Assembly: GCA_041918175.1 (NCBI GenBank)
Contig: JAYRWE010000059.1
Coordinates: forward strand, 55,674 to 119,673
Direction of reading: 5' to 3'
DNA length: 64,000 nucleotides
Origin: JABWAN01 sp041918175
GTDB taxonomy: Bacteria; Zhuqueibacterota; Zhuqueibacteria; Zhuqueibacterales; Zhuqueibacteraceae
The notes under the pieces: model-generated
What the model was told of the DNA's origin: nothing
Seen by the model: only the letters and a program-made list of their open reading frames with translations
Database searches by the model: none
Part shown: positions 8,681-17,792 of the stretch, one piece after another
Numbering within the stretch: position 1 is the first letter of the stretch
Layout of the letters: the number at the start of each line of letters is the position of its first letter
Position numbers and translations under genes: made by a program

Positions 8681-9634
8681 ATGGCCCGATACCTCGACCC
8701 CACCACGGACTTCGGCTTCAAAAAGATATTTGGAGAAGAAGCCAACAAAGAAATCATCAGCAGTTTCGTCACCGATGTGCTGGAGTTGGAAACGCCGCTG
8801 GTCGATCTGTCCTTCCTTAACAAGGAGCAACTGCCCGAAATCTTCGAGCAGCGCGCCGGCGTATACGATCTCTTCTGCACCGACAGCGACGGCAATCATT
8901 TCATCGTCGAGATGCAAAAAAGCCCGATTGCCTATATCAAAGATCGCATGGTGTACTATTCAACGTTTCCGATTACGCAGCAAGCGCCCAAAGGCGGCAT
9001 GATGCGCGTGGCTGATCACACCGAAATTAGCTATGGCAAAACCGCAAAGCCCAAACCCAAGCCGTGGGACTTTCGCCTCGACGCGGTTTATTGCATCGCC
9101 ATTTTGGGCTATGAAATGAACGGGAGCACGAGGGCGGTCAATCGCAACAGTATTCGCAACGATTATCCGCCGCACGAGTTGTTTTATCCCAAGCTGCGTT
9201 ACTTAACCATCGAGTTGCCATTGTTCGACGAGAGCAAGCCGGAATATAGCCTTGATAAACATGTCAACAAATGGCTCTACTTTCTCAAATATCTTCCCGA
9301 GTTGGATCGCATTCCGGAAATCTTCGCGCACGAAGTCGTCTTTCAAAAGGCGTTCTTCGTTGCGGAACTGGCGAACCTCTCGCAAGAAGAGTTGAATCTC
9401 TATCAGCGCAACTTGAAATACCATTGGGATGATTACGCCAAACTGACTACCGCTGAGAACAAAGGCATCGCAAAAGGCACTGCCGAAGGCATCATCAAAG
9501 GCAAAATCGAAGGCAAGATTGAAGGCAAAATTGAAGTAGCGAAGGCGCTGCTGCAAGAAGGTAGTGAAGTTGCTCTCATCGCAAAAGTGACCGGGCTTTC
9601 TGATGAACAGATTCGACAATTGCAAAATTCATGA
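8681..9634 (+). CDS. Rpn/PD-(D/E)XK nuclease family protein
   Basis: This 317-residue protein opens with ARYLDPTTDFGFKKIFGEE, the hallmark of Rpn-type recombination-promoting nucleases (PDDEXK_2). The catalytic motif is visible as Asp in VYDLFCTDSD and Glu-x-Gln in FIVEMQKS. The C-terminal part holds low-complexity Gly-Lys repeats (KGKIEGKIEGKIE) followed by a helix (VTGLSDEQIRQLQ) typical of these proteins. It starts ten bases after the PIN gene, with GAGGT upstream. Related E. coli Rpn proteins are DNA endonucleases that raise RecA-independent recombination. It could be part of the inserted toxin-antitoxin block. Confidence 0.85.
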   Translation: MARYLDPTTDFGFKKIFGEEANKEIISSFVTDVLELETPLVDLSFLNKEQLPEIFEQRAGVYDLFCTDSDGNHFIVEMQKSPIAYIKDRMVYYSTFPITQQAPKGGMMRVADHTEISYGKTAKPKPKPWDFRLDAVYCIAILGYEMNGSTRAVNRNSIRNDYPPHELFYPKLRYLTIELPLFDESKPEYSLDKHVNKWLYFLKYLPELDRIPEIFAHEVVFQKAFFVAELANLSQEELNLYQRNLKYHWDDYAKLTTAENKGIAKGTAEGIIKGKIEGKIEGKIEVAKALLQEGSEVALIAKVTGLSDEQIRQLQNS

Positions 9635-9667
9635 GTTGCACTCCATTCCACTTTAGGATGATCAATC

Positions 9668-11110
9668 ATGTCTGAAATCAAACTCAACAAGCTCGCCGAT
9701 TATTTGTGGGAGATTCCACAAGAAGGCAACATGCTCGTGCCAGCGCGCATCTATGCGACAGAGAAAATGTTGCCGAACCTGCTCGCGGACAATGCGCCGC
9801 AGCAAGCTGCAAACGTTGCGCACATGCCCGGCATCGTGGGGTATTCACTCGCCATGCCGGATATTCATTGGGGCTATGGCTTCCCCATTGGCGGCGTGGC
9901 TGCGTTCGATGTCGATTCCGGCGTCATCTCGCCGGGAGGCGTTGGGTATGATATCAACTGCGGCGTGCGCCTCATGGCCTCTGCGCTCACGCGAGAAGAA
10001 GTTGCGCCGAAGATGCAGCAGCTCATGACTTCACTTTATAAAAACGTCCCGACGGGCGTGGGCGCGAGCGGGCGGCTCACGCTTGAGCAAAAAGAATTGC
10101 AACACGTGATGACCGAGGGCGCAAAGTGGGCGGTGAAGGAAGGGTATGGCACTGAAGGCGAGCGCGAGTTCATCGAAGAGCACGGCATCATGTCGGGCGC
10201 AAATCCCGAGCTTGTTTCCAACAAAGCGAGCAAACGCGGATGCACGCAGCTAGGCACGCTAGGCAGCGGCAATCATTTTCTTGAAGTGGGATACGTTGCC
10301 CAGATTTTTGATACGGTTGCGGCGGAAGCGCTCGGCCTGTTTCAAGATCAAGTCACGGTGATTATTCATTGCGGCTCGCGCGGCTTTGGCCATCAAGTGT
10401 GCGAAGACCAACTCGCAGTGATGGATAAAGCCGTGCACAAGTACGGCATCACTTTGCCCGACCGCCAACTCTGCTGCGCGCCGATCTCTTCTCCCGAAGG
10501 GCAAAACTATCTCGGCGCGATGCGTTGCGCGATCAACTTTGCATTTGCCAATCGCCAAATCATCGCGCATTGGACGCGCGAATCTTTTTCACACATCATA
10601 AACAAAGCGCCCAAGTATATCGGTCTGCGCACCATTTATGAAGTCGCGCACAACATTGCAAAAATGGAGCGCCACACGTTTGCCGGCAAGGAGCGCGAAG
10701 TATGCGTCCATCGCAAGGGCGCCACGCGCGCGTTTCCCGCCGGGCATCCGCACATTCCCGATGCCTATCAAAAAGTCGGGCAGCCGGTTTTAATTCCGGG
10801 CGATATGGGAAGATATTCCTATGTGCTCGTGGGCGCGCCGGGTTCGATGGAGCAAACCTTCGGCTCAACCTGTCACGGCGCAGGCCGTGCGATGAGCCGC
10901 AAGAAAGCGATGACCGTCGCGCAAGGCCGCAACATCGCCAAAGAGATGCAAGAGCAGGGCGTGTATGTGATGGGCGCCAGCCGGCGCACGATAGATGAAG
11001 AGATTCCCGAGGCGTACAAAGACGTGACTGACGTGGTCGATACGTGTCATATGGCCGGCATCTCGCGCAAGGTGGCACAATTGCGGCCATTGGGATGTAT
11101 TAAAGGGTAA
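9668..11110 (+). CDS. rtcB: RNA-splicing ligase RtcB
   Basis: RtcB joins RNA 2',3'-cyclic phosphate or 3'-phosphate ends to 5'-OH ends with GTP and Mn2+. Family motifs run in order over 480 residues: PDIHWGYGFPIGG, SPGGVGYDINCGVRLM (metal Cys), GTLGSGNHFLEV, HCGSRGFGHQV and GSTCHGAGR, in which the His accepts GMP. AGGATG precedes the ATG. The archease cofactor gene is upstream at 7293-7715. A short inverted repeat, AAAGGG and CCCTTT, overlaps the stop codon and may form a weak terminator. Confidence 0.95.
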   Translation: MSEIKLNKLADYLWEIPQEGNMLVPARIYATEKMLPNLLADNAPQQAANVAHMPGIVGYSLAMPDIHWGYGFPIGGVAAFDVDSGVISPGGVGYDINCGVRLMASALTREEVAPKMQQLMTSLYKNVPTGVGASGRLTLEQKELQHVMTEGAKWAVKEGYGTEGEREFIEEHGIMSGANPELVSNKASKRGCTQLGTLGSGNHFLEVGYVAQIFDTVAAEALGLFQDQVTVIIHCGSRGFGHQVCEDQLAVMDKAVHKYGITLPDRQLCCAPISSPEGQNYLGAMRCAINFAFANRQIIAHWTRESFSHIINKAPKYIGLRTIYEVAHNIAKMERHTFAGKEREVCVHRKGATRAFPAGHPHIPDAYQKVGQPVLIPGDMGRYSYVLVGAPGSMEQTFGSTCHGAGRAMSRKKAMTVAQGRNIAKEMQEQGVYVMGASRRTIDEEIPEAYKDVTDVVDTCHMAGISRKVAQLRPLGCIKG

Positions 11111-11226
11111 TCCCTTTTGCCGCCGCGGTGTCTGCTATTTGATTGCAACGATGCCGTAGTTTGAAGTATTGCGCTGGCCATCGCGCAGCATATGAATAGA
11201 GCGACAAGCTCGGAAAGGTCGAAGCG

Positions 11227-11493
11227 ATGTTCCTCGCACGCGTGATCGGTACGATTTGGGCAACGCAAAAAGATGAAAGTTTGGAGGGCACGAAGATGCA
11301 ACTCTTGCAGCCGCTTGATCGGTTTTCAACACCGATCGGAACGCCGCTGGTTGCGATTGACACGATCGGCGCAGGCCCCGGCGAGGTGGTGTATTACGTG
11401 ACGGCGCGCGAGGCCGGCATTCCATTGCGCCACAATCTTTCTCCGGTGGATGCTTCGATTGTGGGGATTGTGGATAAGATCGAGAACTATTGA
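11227..11493 (+). CDS. EutN/CcmL-type microcompartment vertex protein
   Basis: The 88-residue protein matches the pentameric BMC vertex family along its whole length. It starts MFLARVIGTIWATQKDESL, continues with LLQPLD and IDTIGAGPGEVVYYVT, and ends SIVGIVDKIE. GGAAAGG precedes the ATG. These proteins cap the vertices of polyhedral enzyme shells. No hexameric shell protein, aldehyde or alcohol enzyme with an encapsulation peptide, or signature enzyme lies nearby, so here the gene stands alone between rtcB and an ABC transporter. It may act away from a shell or serve a shell encoded elsewhere. Confidence 0.88.
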   Translation: MFLARVIGTIWATQKDESLEGTKMQLLQPLDRFSTPIGTPLVAIDTIGAGPGEVVYYVTAREAGIPLRHNLSPVDASIVGIVDKIENY

Positions 11494-11544
11494 AGTGTTT
11501 TCAAGTTTGAACAATCCTATGCTTGCTTATGTGAGATATGATTT

Positions 11545-12237
11545 ATGCCCCAATCAAGTTTGCCCGCGCGTTTAACCGTTGATCGTATCGCCAAAACTTT
11601 TGCAAACGGCACGCGCCGCGTGGAAGTGTTGCGCGAGTTATCCTTTGAAATTTCTTCCGGCCAAACGCTCGCCATTATCGGTCCCTCCGGCTCCGGCAAA
11701 AGCACGCTACTGCATGTGCTTGGCACGTTGGAGCAACCTTCCGCGGGCGTGCTTGCGCTCGATGCCATGAATCCGTTCTTGTTGTCCGAGCCGGAGTTGG
11801 CGAAGTTTCGCAATCAAACCATCGGCTTCGTGTTTCAAGAGCATCATCTTTTGCCGCAATACACCGTGCTCGAAAATGCATTGCTGCCCGCGCTCGCATT
11901 TGGCAGAGGCGACGACCACGTTATCGCGCGCGCGAAAACATTGCTGCAACGTGTTGGGCTGGCGCATCGCCTCGAACATTTTCCGGCGGAGCTTTCCGGC
12001 GGCGAGAAGCAACGCGTGGCGATTGCGCGTGCACTCATCAACCAACCGCGCTTGCTTCTGTGCGATGAACCCACCGGCAATCTCGACCGCAACACGGCGC
12101 ACGCGGTCGCCGACCTGCTCTTTGAATTGCATCGCGAGCACAACAATATCATCATCATCGTCACGCACAGCGCAGAGCTTGCGGCACGTTGCGAGCGCCG
12201 TTTGGAATTACGGGAGGGTCTGTGCGTCGCAGCTTGA
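11545..12237 (+). CDS. ABC transporter ATP-binding protein, LolD/MacB type
   Basis: This 230-residue ATPase carries Walker A (GPSGSGKS), a Q-loop (GFVFQEHHLLPQ), the signature LSGGEKQR, Walker B (RLLLCDEPTG) and the H-loop (IVTHSAELA). The LDR-like GNLDRNTA stretch is typical of the subfamily that pairs with FtsX-type permeases rather than with import systems. The next gene begins inside its last 16 bases, so the two are made together. No substrate-binding protein is nearby, which supports a lipoprotein-release, efflux or mechanotransmission role. Confidence 0.92.
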   Translation: MPQSSLPARLTVDRIAKTFANGTRRVEVLRELSFEISSGQTLAIIGPSGSGKSTLLHVLGTLEQPSAGVLALDAMNPFLLSEPELAKFRNQTIGFVFQEHHLLPQYTVLENALLPALAFGRGDDHVIARAKTLLQRVGLAHRLEHFPAELSGGEKQRVAIARALINQPRLLLCDEPTGNLDRNTAHAVADLLFELHREHNNIIIIVTHSAELAARCERRLELREGLCVAA

Positions 12238-15200
12238 AGCACTATTGGCGTATGCACCTCGCAGTGCTGCTCGGCGCGGCCGCGGCGACCGCAGTGCTCA
12301 CGGGCGCGTTGCTCGTTGGCGATTCCGTGCGCGGTAGTCTGCGCGATTTGACGCGCGAGCGTCTCGGAAAAATCGAGTATGCTCTTCTCTCCGAAAATTC
12401 ATTTCACACCAACCTCGTCGCACGCCTCAATGCCCAGCCACAATATGCCTCCCATTTCGATTCCGCGCGCACGGCATTGCTGCTGATTTCCACTGCAACG
12501 CATGCCACCTCACAAGCGCGTGCGACGAACGTGAACCTCAACGGCATTGACGAAAAATTTTTCACCCTCTTTCCCGAAGCGGCTGCGGATTCGCTTGCAG
12601 CTTATTTGCGCCGCAGCCCGGGGCAAACCTTTCCTTCAGTCATCATCAATGCCGCATTGCAGCAGGAATTGCAGGCGCAAGTCGGCGAGCAAATCTTACT
12701 CTCCTTCAAAAGCTATAGCGAGATTCCGCGCGCGTCCTTGCTCGGAGAAAAAGATGCCGAGCAAGTGCTCGAAACCCTGCGCCTCACGATCTCGCACATT
12801 TTGCCCAATCGCAGTCTCGGGCGCTTCGGTTTGCAAGCGCAGCAACAGTTGCCGTTCAATGCGTTTGTGTTATTGCCCGTATTGCAGCGCGCGCTGGGTC
12901 AAGAAGGCAAAGTGAATGCGATGTTGCTCGCCGAAAAAATTCCTCTCTTGAGGGGGGCCACGGGGGTGTTGCTCGAACCGAACTCGCGCGATGACACCCC
13001 CCTAACCCCTCTCAAGGGGGGAATACTTCCGCAAGCCTTGCGAGCAAGCTGGCAGCTTGAAGAGCTTGGTCTACGCCTTCAAATGCACGAAAATTTTTTC
13101 AGCCTCACGAGCCGCGAATTGATTTTGAAACCGAGCCTCGTGCAACATGCGCTAAACGCGGCGAGCGAATTGCAATTGCCCAGGCAAACGATTCTCACGT
13201 ATCTCGCTAACACGATGCGCGTGCGCGTGCGCATGATGCCATATTCTACCATCACGGCATTGCAAACGCCGGTGGAAGCGCCGTTCGGCCATTTGCAATT
13301 GCGCGACGGAACTCCCGCGCCGCAACTGCATGACGATGAAATCTTGTTGAATGAATGGGCCGCGCGCGAACTCGCCGCGAGCGCGGGCGATACGGTGCAA
13401 ATCAATTATTACGTCGTGAACGCGCGCGAAGAGTTGACGACGCAAACGCATGCGCTGCGCGTGAAAGGCATTGTGCAACAAACCGGCTTGGCGGTGGATC
13501 GCACGCTGACGCCGCCGATTCCAGGCGTGGAGCATGCCGGTGACATGAGCGCGTGGGAGCCGCCGTTTCCCGTGGATTTGAAATTGATTCGGCCGCAAGA
13601 CGAAACGTATTGGGATGAGCACGGGGCAACACCCAAAGCGTTTGTCAATGAAAGCACGGGGCGGCGCTTGTGGCGCAATCGTTTCGGCGAAGTGAGCGCG
13701 CTGCGGATTGGCGTGCGTGATCAAAGCTCTGACGTTGAATTTGAAAAAAAACTAGTGGCAGCAATCTCGCCTGAAGAAGCGGGCTTTCATCTGCAAGCCG
13801 TCAAAGCGCAAGGCTTGCAGGCCGCAGCGGGAGCGACGGATTTCGGCATGCTCTTCATCGGCTTCAGTATTTTTTTGATTATCTCTGCGCTGCTCTTGCT
13901 TGCGATGCTCTTTCGCCTCGGCGTGGAGCAACGCGCACGCGAAGTTGGCACGTTGCTCGCCGTCGGTTTTCCGCGCGCGGCAGTGCAACGCCGATTCTTT
14001 CGAGAGGGAATGTTCGTTGCACTGTTGGGCGTTGCGCTCGGCGCCGTCGCGGGCCTCGGTTATGCGTGGCTATTGTTGATTGGGTTGCGCACGTGGTGGG
14101 TGGAAGCCGTCGGCACATCGTTTTTGTTTTTGCATGTTGCGCCCATGAGTGTGATTGTCGGCGCACTCAGCTCGTTGTTGCTCATCGCAGTTGTGATTTG
14201 GCGCGGCGTTCGTCAGCTCGCGCGCGTTCCAGCAACGAGGCTTATGCGCGGCGTAACGCAGCGCGAGGGAATACAACCCTTGCGGTATGCACGCATTGTC
14301 GCCCTCAGCACGAGCGCGCTCGCGGTGCTCCTGCTCCTCGCCGCGGCAATGCTGGAGGGGACTTCGGCCGCGGGCTTGTTCTTTGGCAGCGGCGCTTTGT
14401 TTCTCATTGCAGGTTTGGCGGTATTGTCGCTGTGGTTGAGCCGCCGCCAGCCGCGCGTGATCGCCAGCGTGCTTGCGATGGCGGCGCGCAATAATGCGCG
14501 CAATCTCCGGCGCAGCCGTTTGAGCGTCGCGCTTGTGAGTTGCGCGTGTTTTATTATTGTCGCCGTGGCGGCAAACAAACGCGAAGTGGGCAACGATGCG
14601 CTGCACCAAGATTCCGGCGCGGGCGGCTTTGCGTTGCTTGCGCAGAGCGACACGCCGCTGTATCACAATCTCGCGGCAAACACCGGCCGCGCCGCGCTCG
14701 GTTTTGCCGAAGAAGACACGGCGCTTTTTGATCAAACCAAAATCTTTTCCATGCGCTTGTTGCCCGGTGAAGATGCGAGCTGTTTGAATCTTTATAAGCC
14801 GGAGAAGCCGCGCGTGCTCGGCGTGACGCGCGAGCAGATCGCACGCGGCGGTTTTCAATTTCAAGCGAGCATTGCCGACAGCGCGAAAAATCCCTGGGCG
14901 CTGCTTGAGACGGAAACGGAGCCGAACGTCATTCCGGCCATCGGCGATTTCAATTCGGTGCAATGGATTTTGCACCTCGGTTTAGGGCAGGAGGTCGTTA
15001 TGCAAAACGAGCGCGGCGAGGAAATCAAACTGCGCTTCGTGGGCCTATTGCAAAGCAGCATTTTTCAAAGCGAGCTTTTAATCTCCGAAGAAAATTTTTT
15101 GCGGCACTTCCCGAGCGCAAGCGGGTATTCGTATTTTTTGATCGAAGCGCATGCCGACAGTGTCGCGCGCGTCGCGCAAGTTTTAGAGCATACGCTCAAA

Positions 15201-15644
15201 CGCTCGGGTTTCGATGCCACTTCGACGCGCGAGAAACTGGCGCGCTTTCATGCGGTGGAGAATACATACCTCTCTGTGTTTCAGACGCTCGGCGGTTTGG
15301 GTTTGCTGCTCGGCACGATTGGCCTCGGCTTGATTCTCGTGCGCAACGTGATCGAACGCCGCGGCGAATTGGCGACACTGCGCGCGTTCGGTTTTCTGCA
15401 AACGACGTTGACGAAGATGCTGTTGTGGGAAAACGGTTTTCTTCTGTTGTGGGGAATATTGATCGGCAGCGGCGCGGCATTGCTCGCGGTTGCGCCGCAC
15501 GTTTTGCAAGCCGGAGCGAGTGTGCCGTGGTTTTCCTTGATGACAACGTTGCTTCTCGTTTTTGCCACAGGCATGGCGACTTGCGCGTTGGCTATGCGAG
15601 CCGCTCTACGCGCGGCGTTGCTGCCTGCTTTGAAAGAGGAATGA
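12222..15644 (+). CDS. Large FtsX-domain ABC permease
   Basis: GTG 12222 has GGGAGG four bases upstream and gives 1140 residues starting MRRSLKHYWRMHLAVLLG. There is an N-terminal membrane helix, a periplasmic region of about 500 residues, then a first FtsX block (MLFIGFSIFLIISALLLLA through EVGTLLAVGFPRAA), additional helices and a second periplasmic region. A second FtsX block closes the protein (GLGLLLGTIGLGLILVRNV, then GELATLRAFGFL). This two-module layout resembles YbbP/LolE-like permeases. Codons 240-268 lie in an inverted repeat that looks inserted: both arms are G/C-rich and the peptide TPLTPLKGGI results. The frame is kept. The substrate is unknown. Confidence 0.88.
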   Translation: MRRSLKHYWRMHLAVLLGAAAATAVLTGALLVGDSVRGSLRDLTRERLGKIEYALLSENSFHTNLVARLNAQPQYASHFDSARTALLLISTATHATSQARATNVNLNGIDEKFFTLFPEAAADSLAAYLRRSPGQTFPSVIINAALQQELQAQVGEQILLSFKSYSEIPRASLLGEKDAEQVLETLRLTISHILPNRSLGRFGLQAQQQLPFNAFVLLPVLQRALGQEGKVNAMLLAEKIPLLRGATGVLLEPNSRDDTPLTPLKGGILPQALRASWQLEELGLRLQMHENFFSLTSRELILKPSLVQHALNAASELQLPRQTILTYLANTMRVRVRMMPYSTITALQTPVEAPFGHLQLRDGTPAPQLHDDEILLNEWAARELAASAGDTVQINYYVVNAREELTTQTHALRVKGIVQQTGLAVDRTLTPPIPGVEHAGDMSAWEPPFPVDLKLIRPQDETYWDEHGATPKAFVNESTGRRLWRNRFGEVSALRIGVRDQSSDVEFEKKLVAAISPEEAGFHLQAVKAQGLQAAAGATDFGMLFIGFSIFLIISALLLLAMLFRLGVEQRAREVGTLLAVGFPRAAVQRRFFREGMFVALLGVALGAVAGLGYAWLLLIGLRTWWVEAVGTSFLFLHVAPMSVIVGALSSLLLIAVVIWRGVRQLARVPATRLMRGVTQREGIQPLRYARIVALSTSALAVLLLLAAAMLEGTSAAGLFFGSGALFLIAGLAVLSLWLSRRQPRVIASVLAMAARNNARNLRRSRLSVALVSCACFIIVAVAANKREVGNDALHQDSGAGGFALLAQSDTPLYHNLAANTGRAALGFAEEDTALFDQTKIFSMRLLPGEDASCLNLYKPEKPRVLGVTREQIARGGFQFQASIADSAKNPWALLETETEPNVIPAIGDFNSVQWILHLGLGQEVVMQNERGEEIKLRFVGLLQSSIFQSELLISEENFLRHFPSASGYSYFLIEAHADSVARVAQVLEHTLKRSGFDATSTREKLARFHAVENTYLSVFQTLGGLGLLLGTIGLGLILVRNVIERRGELATLRAFGFLQTTLTKMLLWENGFLLLWGILIGSGAALLAVAPHVLQAGASVPWFSLMTTLLLVFATGMATCALAMRAALRAALLPALKEE
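12939..13024. repeat. In-frame palindromic repeat inside the permease gene
   Basis: Arms of 31 bases at 12939-12969 and 12994-13024 are inverted copies with about six mismatches. The right arm includes CCCCTAACCCCTCTCAAGG. The element adds about 29 codons to a periplasmic segment without a frameshift or stop. Confidence 0.7.
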
Positions 15645-15680
15645 GTGCGCACGTTTCTCAATAAGTGCTGCATGCTTTAT

Positions 15681-15752
15681 TGTCATTCCGCAAGAAACTT
15701 CCCGCGCACTTGGAACAATGCCGAGCACGAGAGGAAGTCATTTCAGAGTGAC
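15681..15752. repeat. Intergenic palindromic repeat, TGTCATTC family, copy 1
   Basis: The left arm begins TGTCATTCCGCAAGAAACTT. The right arm ends TTTCAGAGTGACG, the degenerate inverse. A better-kept copy lies at 52148-52237. The gap 15645-15837 between the permease and the phosphoesterase holds nothing else that I can name. Confidence 0.55.
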
Positions 15753-15837
15753 GCATCGAATTTGAGCTCCTCGGTTGCGCCCAATGATTCCGCTTTTGAG
15801 GAACACTTAGCGAAGCCTTGACAGAATAATTTCGTTT

Positions 15838-16755
15838 ATGAGCGACTCTTCGCGCAGCATTGCCATTATCGGCGACACGCAGAACACGTTATGGGCAGAG
15901 CGCGTTTTTCTTCGGCGCGAGGACAATGCGCGCGATCGGGAAATGTTGCTGCAAAATTTGCGTCTGGAAAATTTTGAGGTGCTCATTCATTTGGGCGACA
16001 TGGTGGAGAACGGCGCGTCGGCGCGCGCATGGCAAGAGTTTGATCGCAGCTTCGCGCCGATTTTCGCGAAAGGCGCGGCGTTTATTCCCATGATGGGCAA
16101 TCACGACTATTGGGGCAAGGCGCAAAGGCGGCACACTAACATTGCCGCGCGCTTTCCGCAGTTGGCGCAGCGAGCATGGCGCGCGGAGATTTTTCACAAT
16201 CTCGGCTTGGTTTGCATTGACTCGAACAAATCAGAATACTCGCGCGGCGCTTGGGCGGAGCAAGAGCGCTGGTTTGCGCAAACGCTTGCGGATTTCGCGC
16301 AGTCGCCGCAGGTTCATGCCATCTTGGTGTTTTCGCATCATCCTCCTTTCACCAATAGCGCGGTGATGGCGCGCGCCCAATTTTTAGAAGCGACATTTCT
16401 TCCGGCATTTTTTTCTTCCTCCAAAACAAAAGCTTTTATCAGCGGGCATGTGCATGGCTATGAGCGTTTTGTGATGAGCGATAAAAGTTTTATCGTTTCC
16501 GGCGGCGGCGGTGGGCCGCGCTTGCCTTTGCGAAAAAGGGAGCGCCGAAGATATGTGGATCAATATGAAAGGGAGCGCCACCCCCTTCAAGGTGGGAAGC
16601 AACTGGAGGGCGCGACGAGACCATTGCATTATTTGCTCATCACGCAAGAAGCGCGACAGTTGCGAATCGCGGCTTGGGGCCTAGGCCACGGCGAAACGGG
16701 GGGTTCGCTTTTTGATGAAATCGTCATACCCATGGATTCAGCCTTGACAAGTTAG
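15838..16755 (+). CDS. Metallophosphoesterase, calcineurin-like
   Basis: The 305-residue protein has all blocks of the calcineurin-like fold: GDTQN (GD-x-Q), IHLGDMVENG (GD-x2), PMMGNHDYW (GNHD), VFSHHPPF and FISGHVHGYERF (GHVH). These bind two metal ions and hydrolyse a phosphoester. There is no signal peptide, so it is probably cytosolic. The region at 16544-16610 (RERRRYVDQYERERHPLQGG) is basic, contains the direct repeat AAAGGGAGCGCC and interrupts the segment between GGGGGPRLPL and the final RPLHYLLITQ strand. It may be an insertion. The substrate is unknown. Confidence 0.85.
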   Translation: MSDSSRSIAIIGDTQNTLWAERVFLRREDNARDREMLLQNLRLENFEVLIHLGDMVENGASARAWQEFDRSFAPIFAKGAAFIPMMGNHDYWGKAQRRHTNIAARFPQLAQRAWRAEIFHNLGLVCIDSNKSEYSRGAWAEQERWFAQTLADFAQSPQVHAILVFSHHPPFTNSAVMARAQFLEATFLPAFFSSSKTKAFISGHVHGYERFVMSDKSFIVSGGGGGPRLPLRKRERRRYVDQYERERHPLQGGKQLEGATRPLHYLLITQEARQLRIAAWGLGHGETGGSLFDEIVIPMDSALTS

Positions 16756-16973
16756 AGCGGCTTTGCTATCTTCGCCGCGAATTTAGAGCAAATTCCTCGC
16801 AGATCAACACCTCGCAACAAGCTACGCGACTTATTAACGCTGATCGTATCGTGAAATCAGTTGCGCTCACACCGAATTTACTCCACCTCATGTATAGGCG
16901 CGGTATGCAGCAGTGCGCCCTAATTCCAACCAAAGTTTCGGGACGGCTTTGAATTTCAAAACCACACACACGT

Positions 16974-17792
16974 ATGAAAGATCTGACTAAGCTGGAGCAG
17001 AAGCAACTGCGGCACAAGATGCAGGAACGCAAGGAACGCTTGCGGCTGGAGCGGGACGACGAGTTTGACGATGAACTCAACGCAGAAGTGGAAGACGTGA
17101 GTCTACGCGAATCGCTGTTGCGTCAGATTGCGAAAAATGTGTCGCAGCTTGTGATTGTCGCCGCGTTTGACGCGCCGCGTTTGGATTTTTCCACGCTCGA
17201 CCGTTTGCTGATTCTAGCGGAATTGGAAGAGTTGGAGCCGGTGTTGTGTCTGAATAAGAGCGACCTGCTCGCAAATCGCGGCGAGGGCGAAAAGATCGCG
17301 CGCATTTATCGCAAGCTGAATTATCCCGTGATCATCAGTTCGGCGCACACAGGCGAAGGCTTTGCTGAGTTGCGGCAGCATTTGGAGAAAAAGCATTCGG
17401 TGCTGCTCGGCCCGGTCGGCGCCGGAAAAACTTCTTTGCTGCGCGCGCTCGATCCGGCTTATGAGCAAAAGCATGGCGTGCGCAATCTCAATTTGCTGAC
17501 CGCTGCCGACGCAGCGCTGCCGTGTATGATTCATGATTACAAACTCACGCTCGGCACCGAAATCGCGGAAGTAAACGGCGTGAATCTGCACGAGCACGTG
17601 CATTTGCCGCACGAGGAAGTGCGGCGCTACTTCGCGGAATTTTTAGCGCCGAGCCGCGACTGCGCCGCAGAAGCATGTTTGCATATTCATGAGCGCGATT
17701 GCGGAGTCATGCAAGCGGTGGACGAAGGCAAGATTGCAAAGGCGCGGCATGCCTCGTATGTGAAAATCGTGCAAGCGCTGCGCGCGCATTAA
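16974..17792 (+). CDS. RsgA-like circularly permuted GTPase lacking the OB fold
   Basis: The protein has 272 residues. G4 (NKSD), G5 (ISSAHTGEG) and then the P-loop (LGPVGAGKTS) occur in the permuted order of RsgA/YjeQ, the GTPase that checks 30S ribosome maturation. The C-terminal zinc site is intact in spacing: Cys-x4-Cys-x-His-x5-Cys in RDCAAEACLHIHERDC, followed by EGKIAKARHASY. Two things differ. The N-terminal OB domain is replaced by a charged helix (KLEQKQLRHKMQERKERL). The switch region loses both the TTT threonines and the DTPGF motif, with EIAEVNGVNL at that place. It is probably a paralogue with altered or no hydrolysis. A terminator follows at 17926. Confidence 0.75.
   Translation: MKDLTKLEQKQLRHKMQERKERLRLERDDEFDDELNAEVEDVSLRESLLRQIAKNVSQLVIVAAFDAPRLDFSTLDRLLILAELEELEPVLCLNKSDLLANRGEGEKIARIYRKLNYPVIISSAHTGEGFAELRQHLEKKHSVLLGPVGAGKTSLLRALDPAYEQKHGVRNLNLLTAADAALPCMIHDYKLTLGTEIAEVNGVNLHEHVHLPHEEVRRYFAEFLAPSRDCAAEACLHIHERDCGVMQAVDEGKIAKARHASYVKIVQALRAH

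Noticed and set aside
11110..11545. Microcompartment operon around the EutN gene
   Set aside because: No hexamer shell protein or signature enzyme is found in the neighbouring genes.
16544..16610. Repeat insertion in the phosphoesterase gene
   Set aside because: Only a 12-base direct repeat and a five-base hairpin are seen, too little to call an element.
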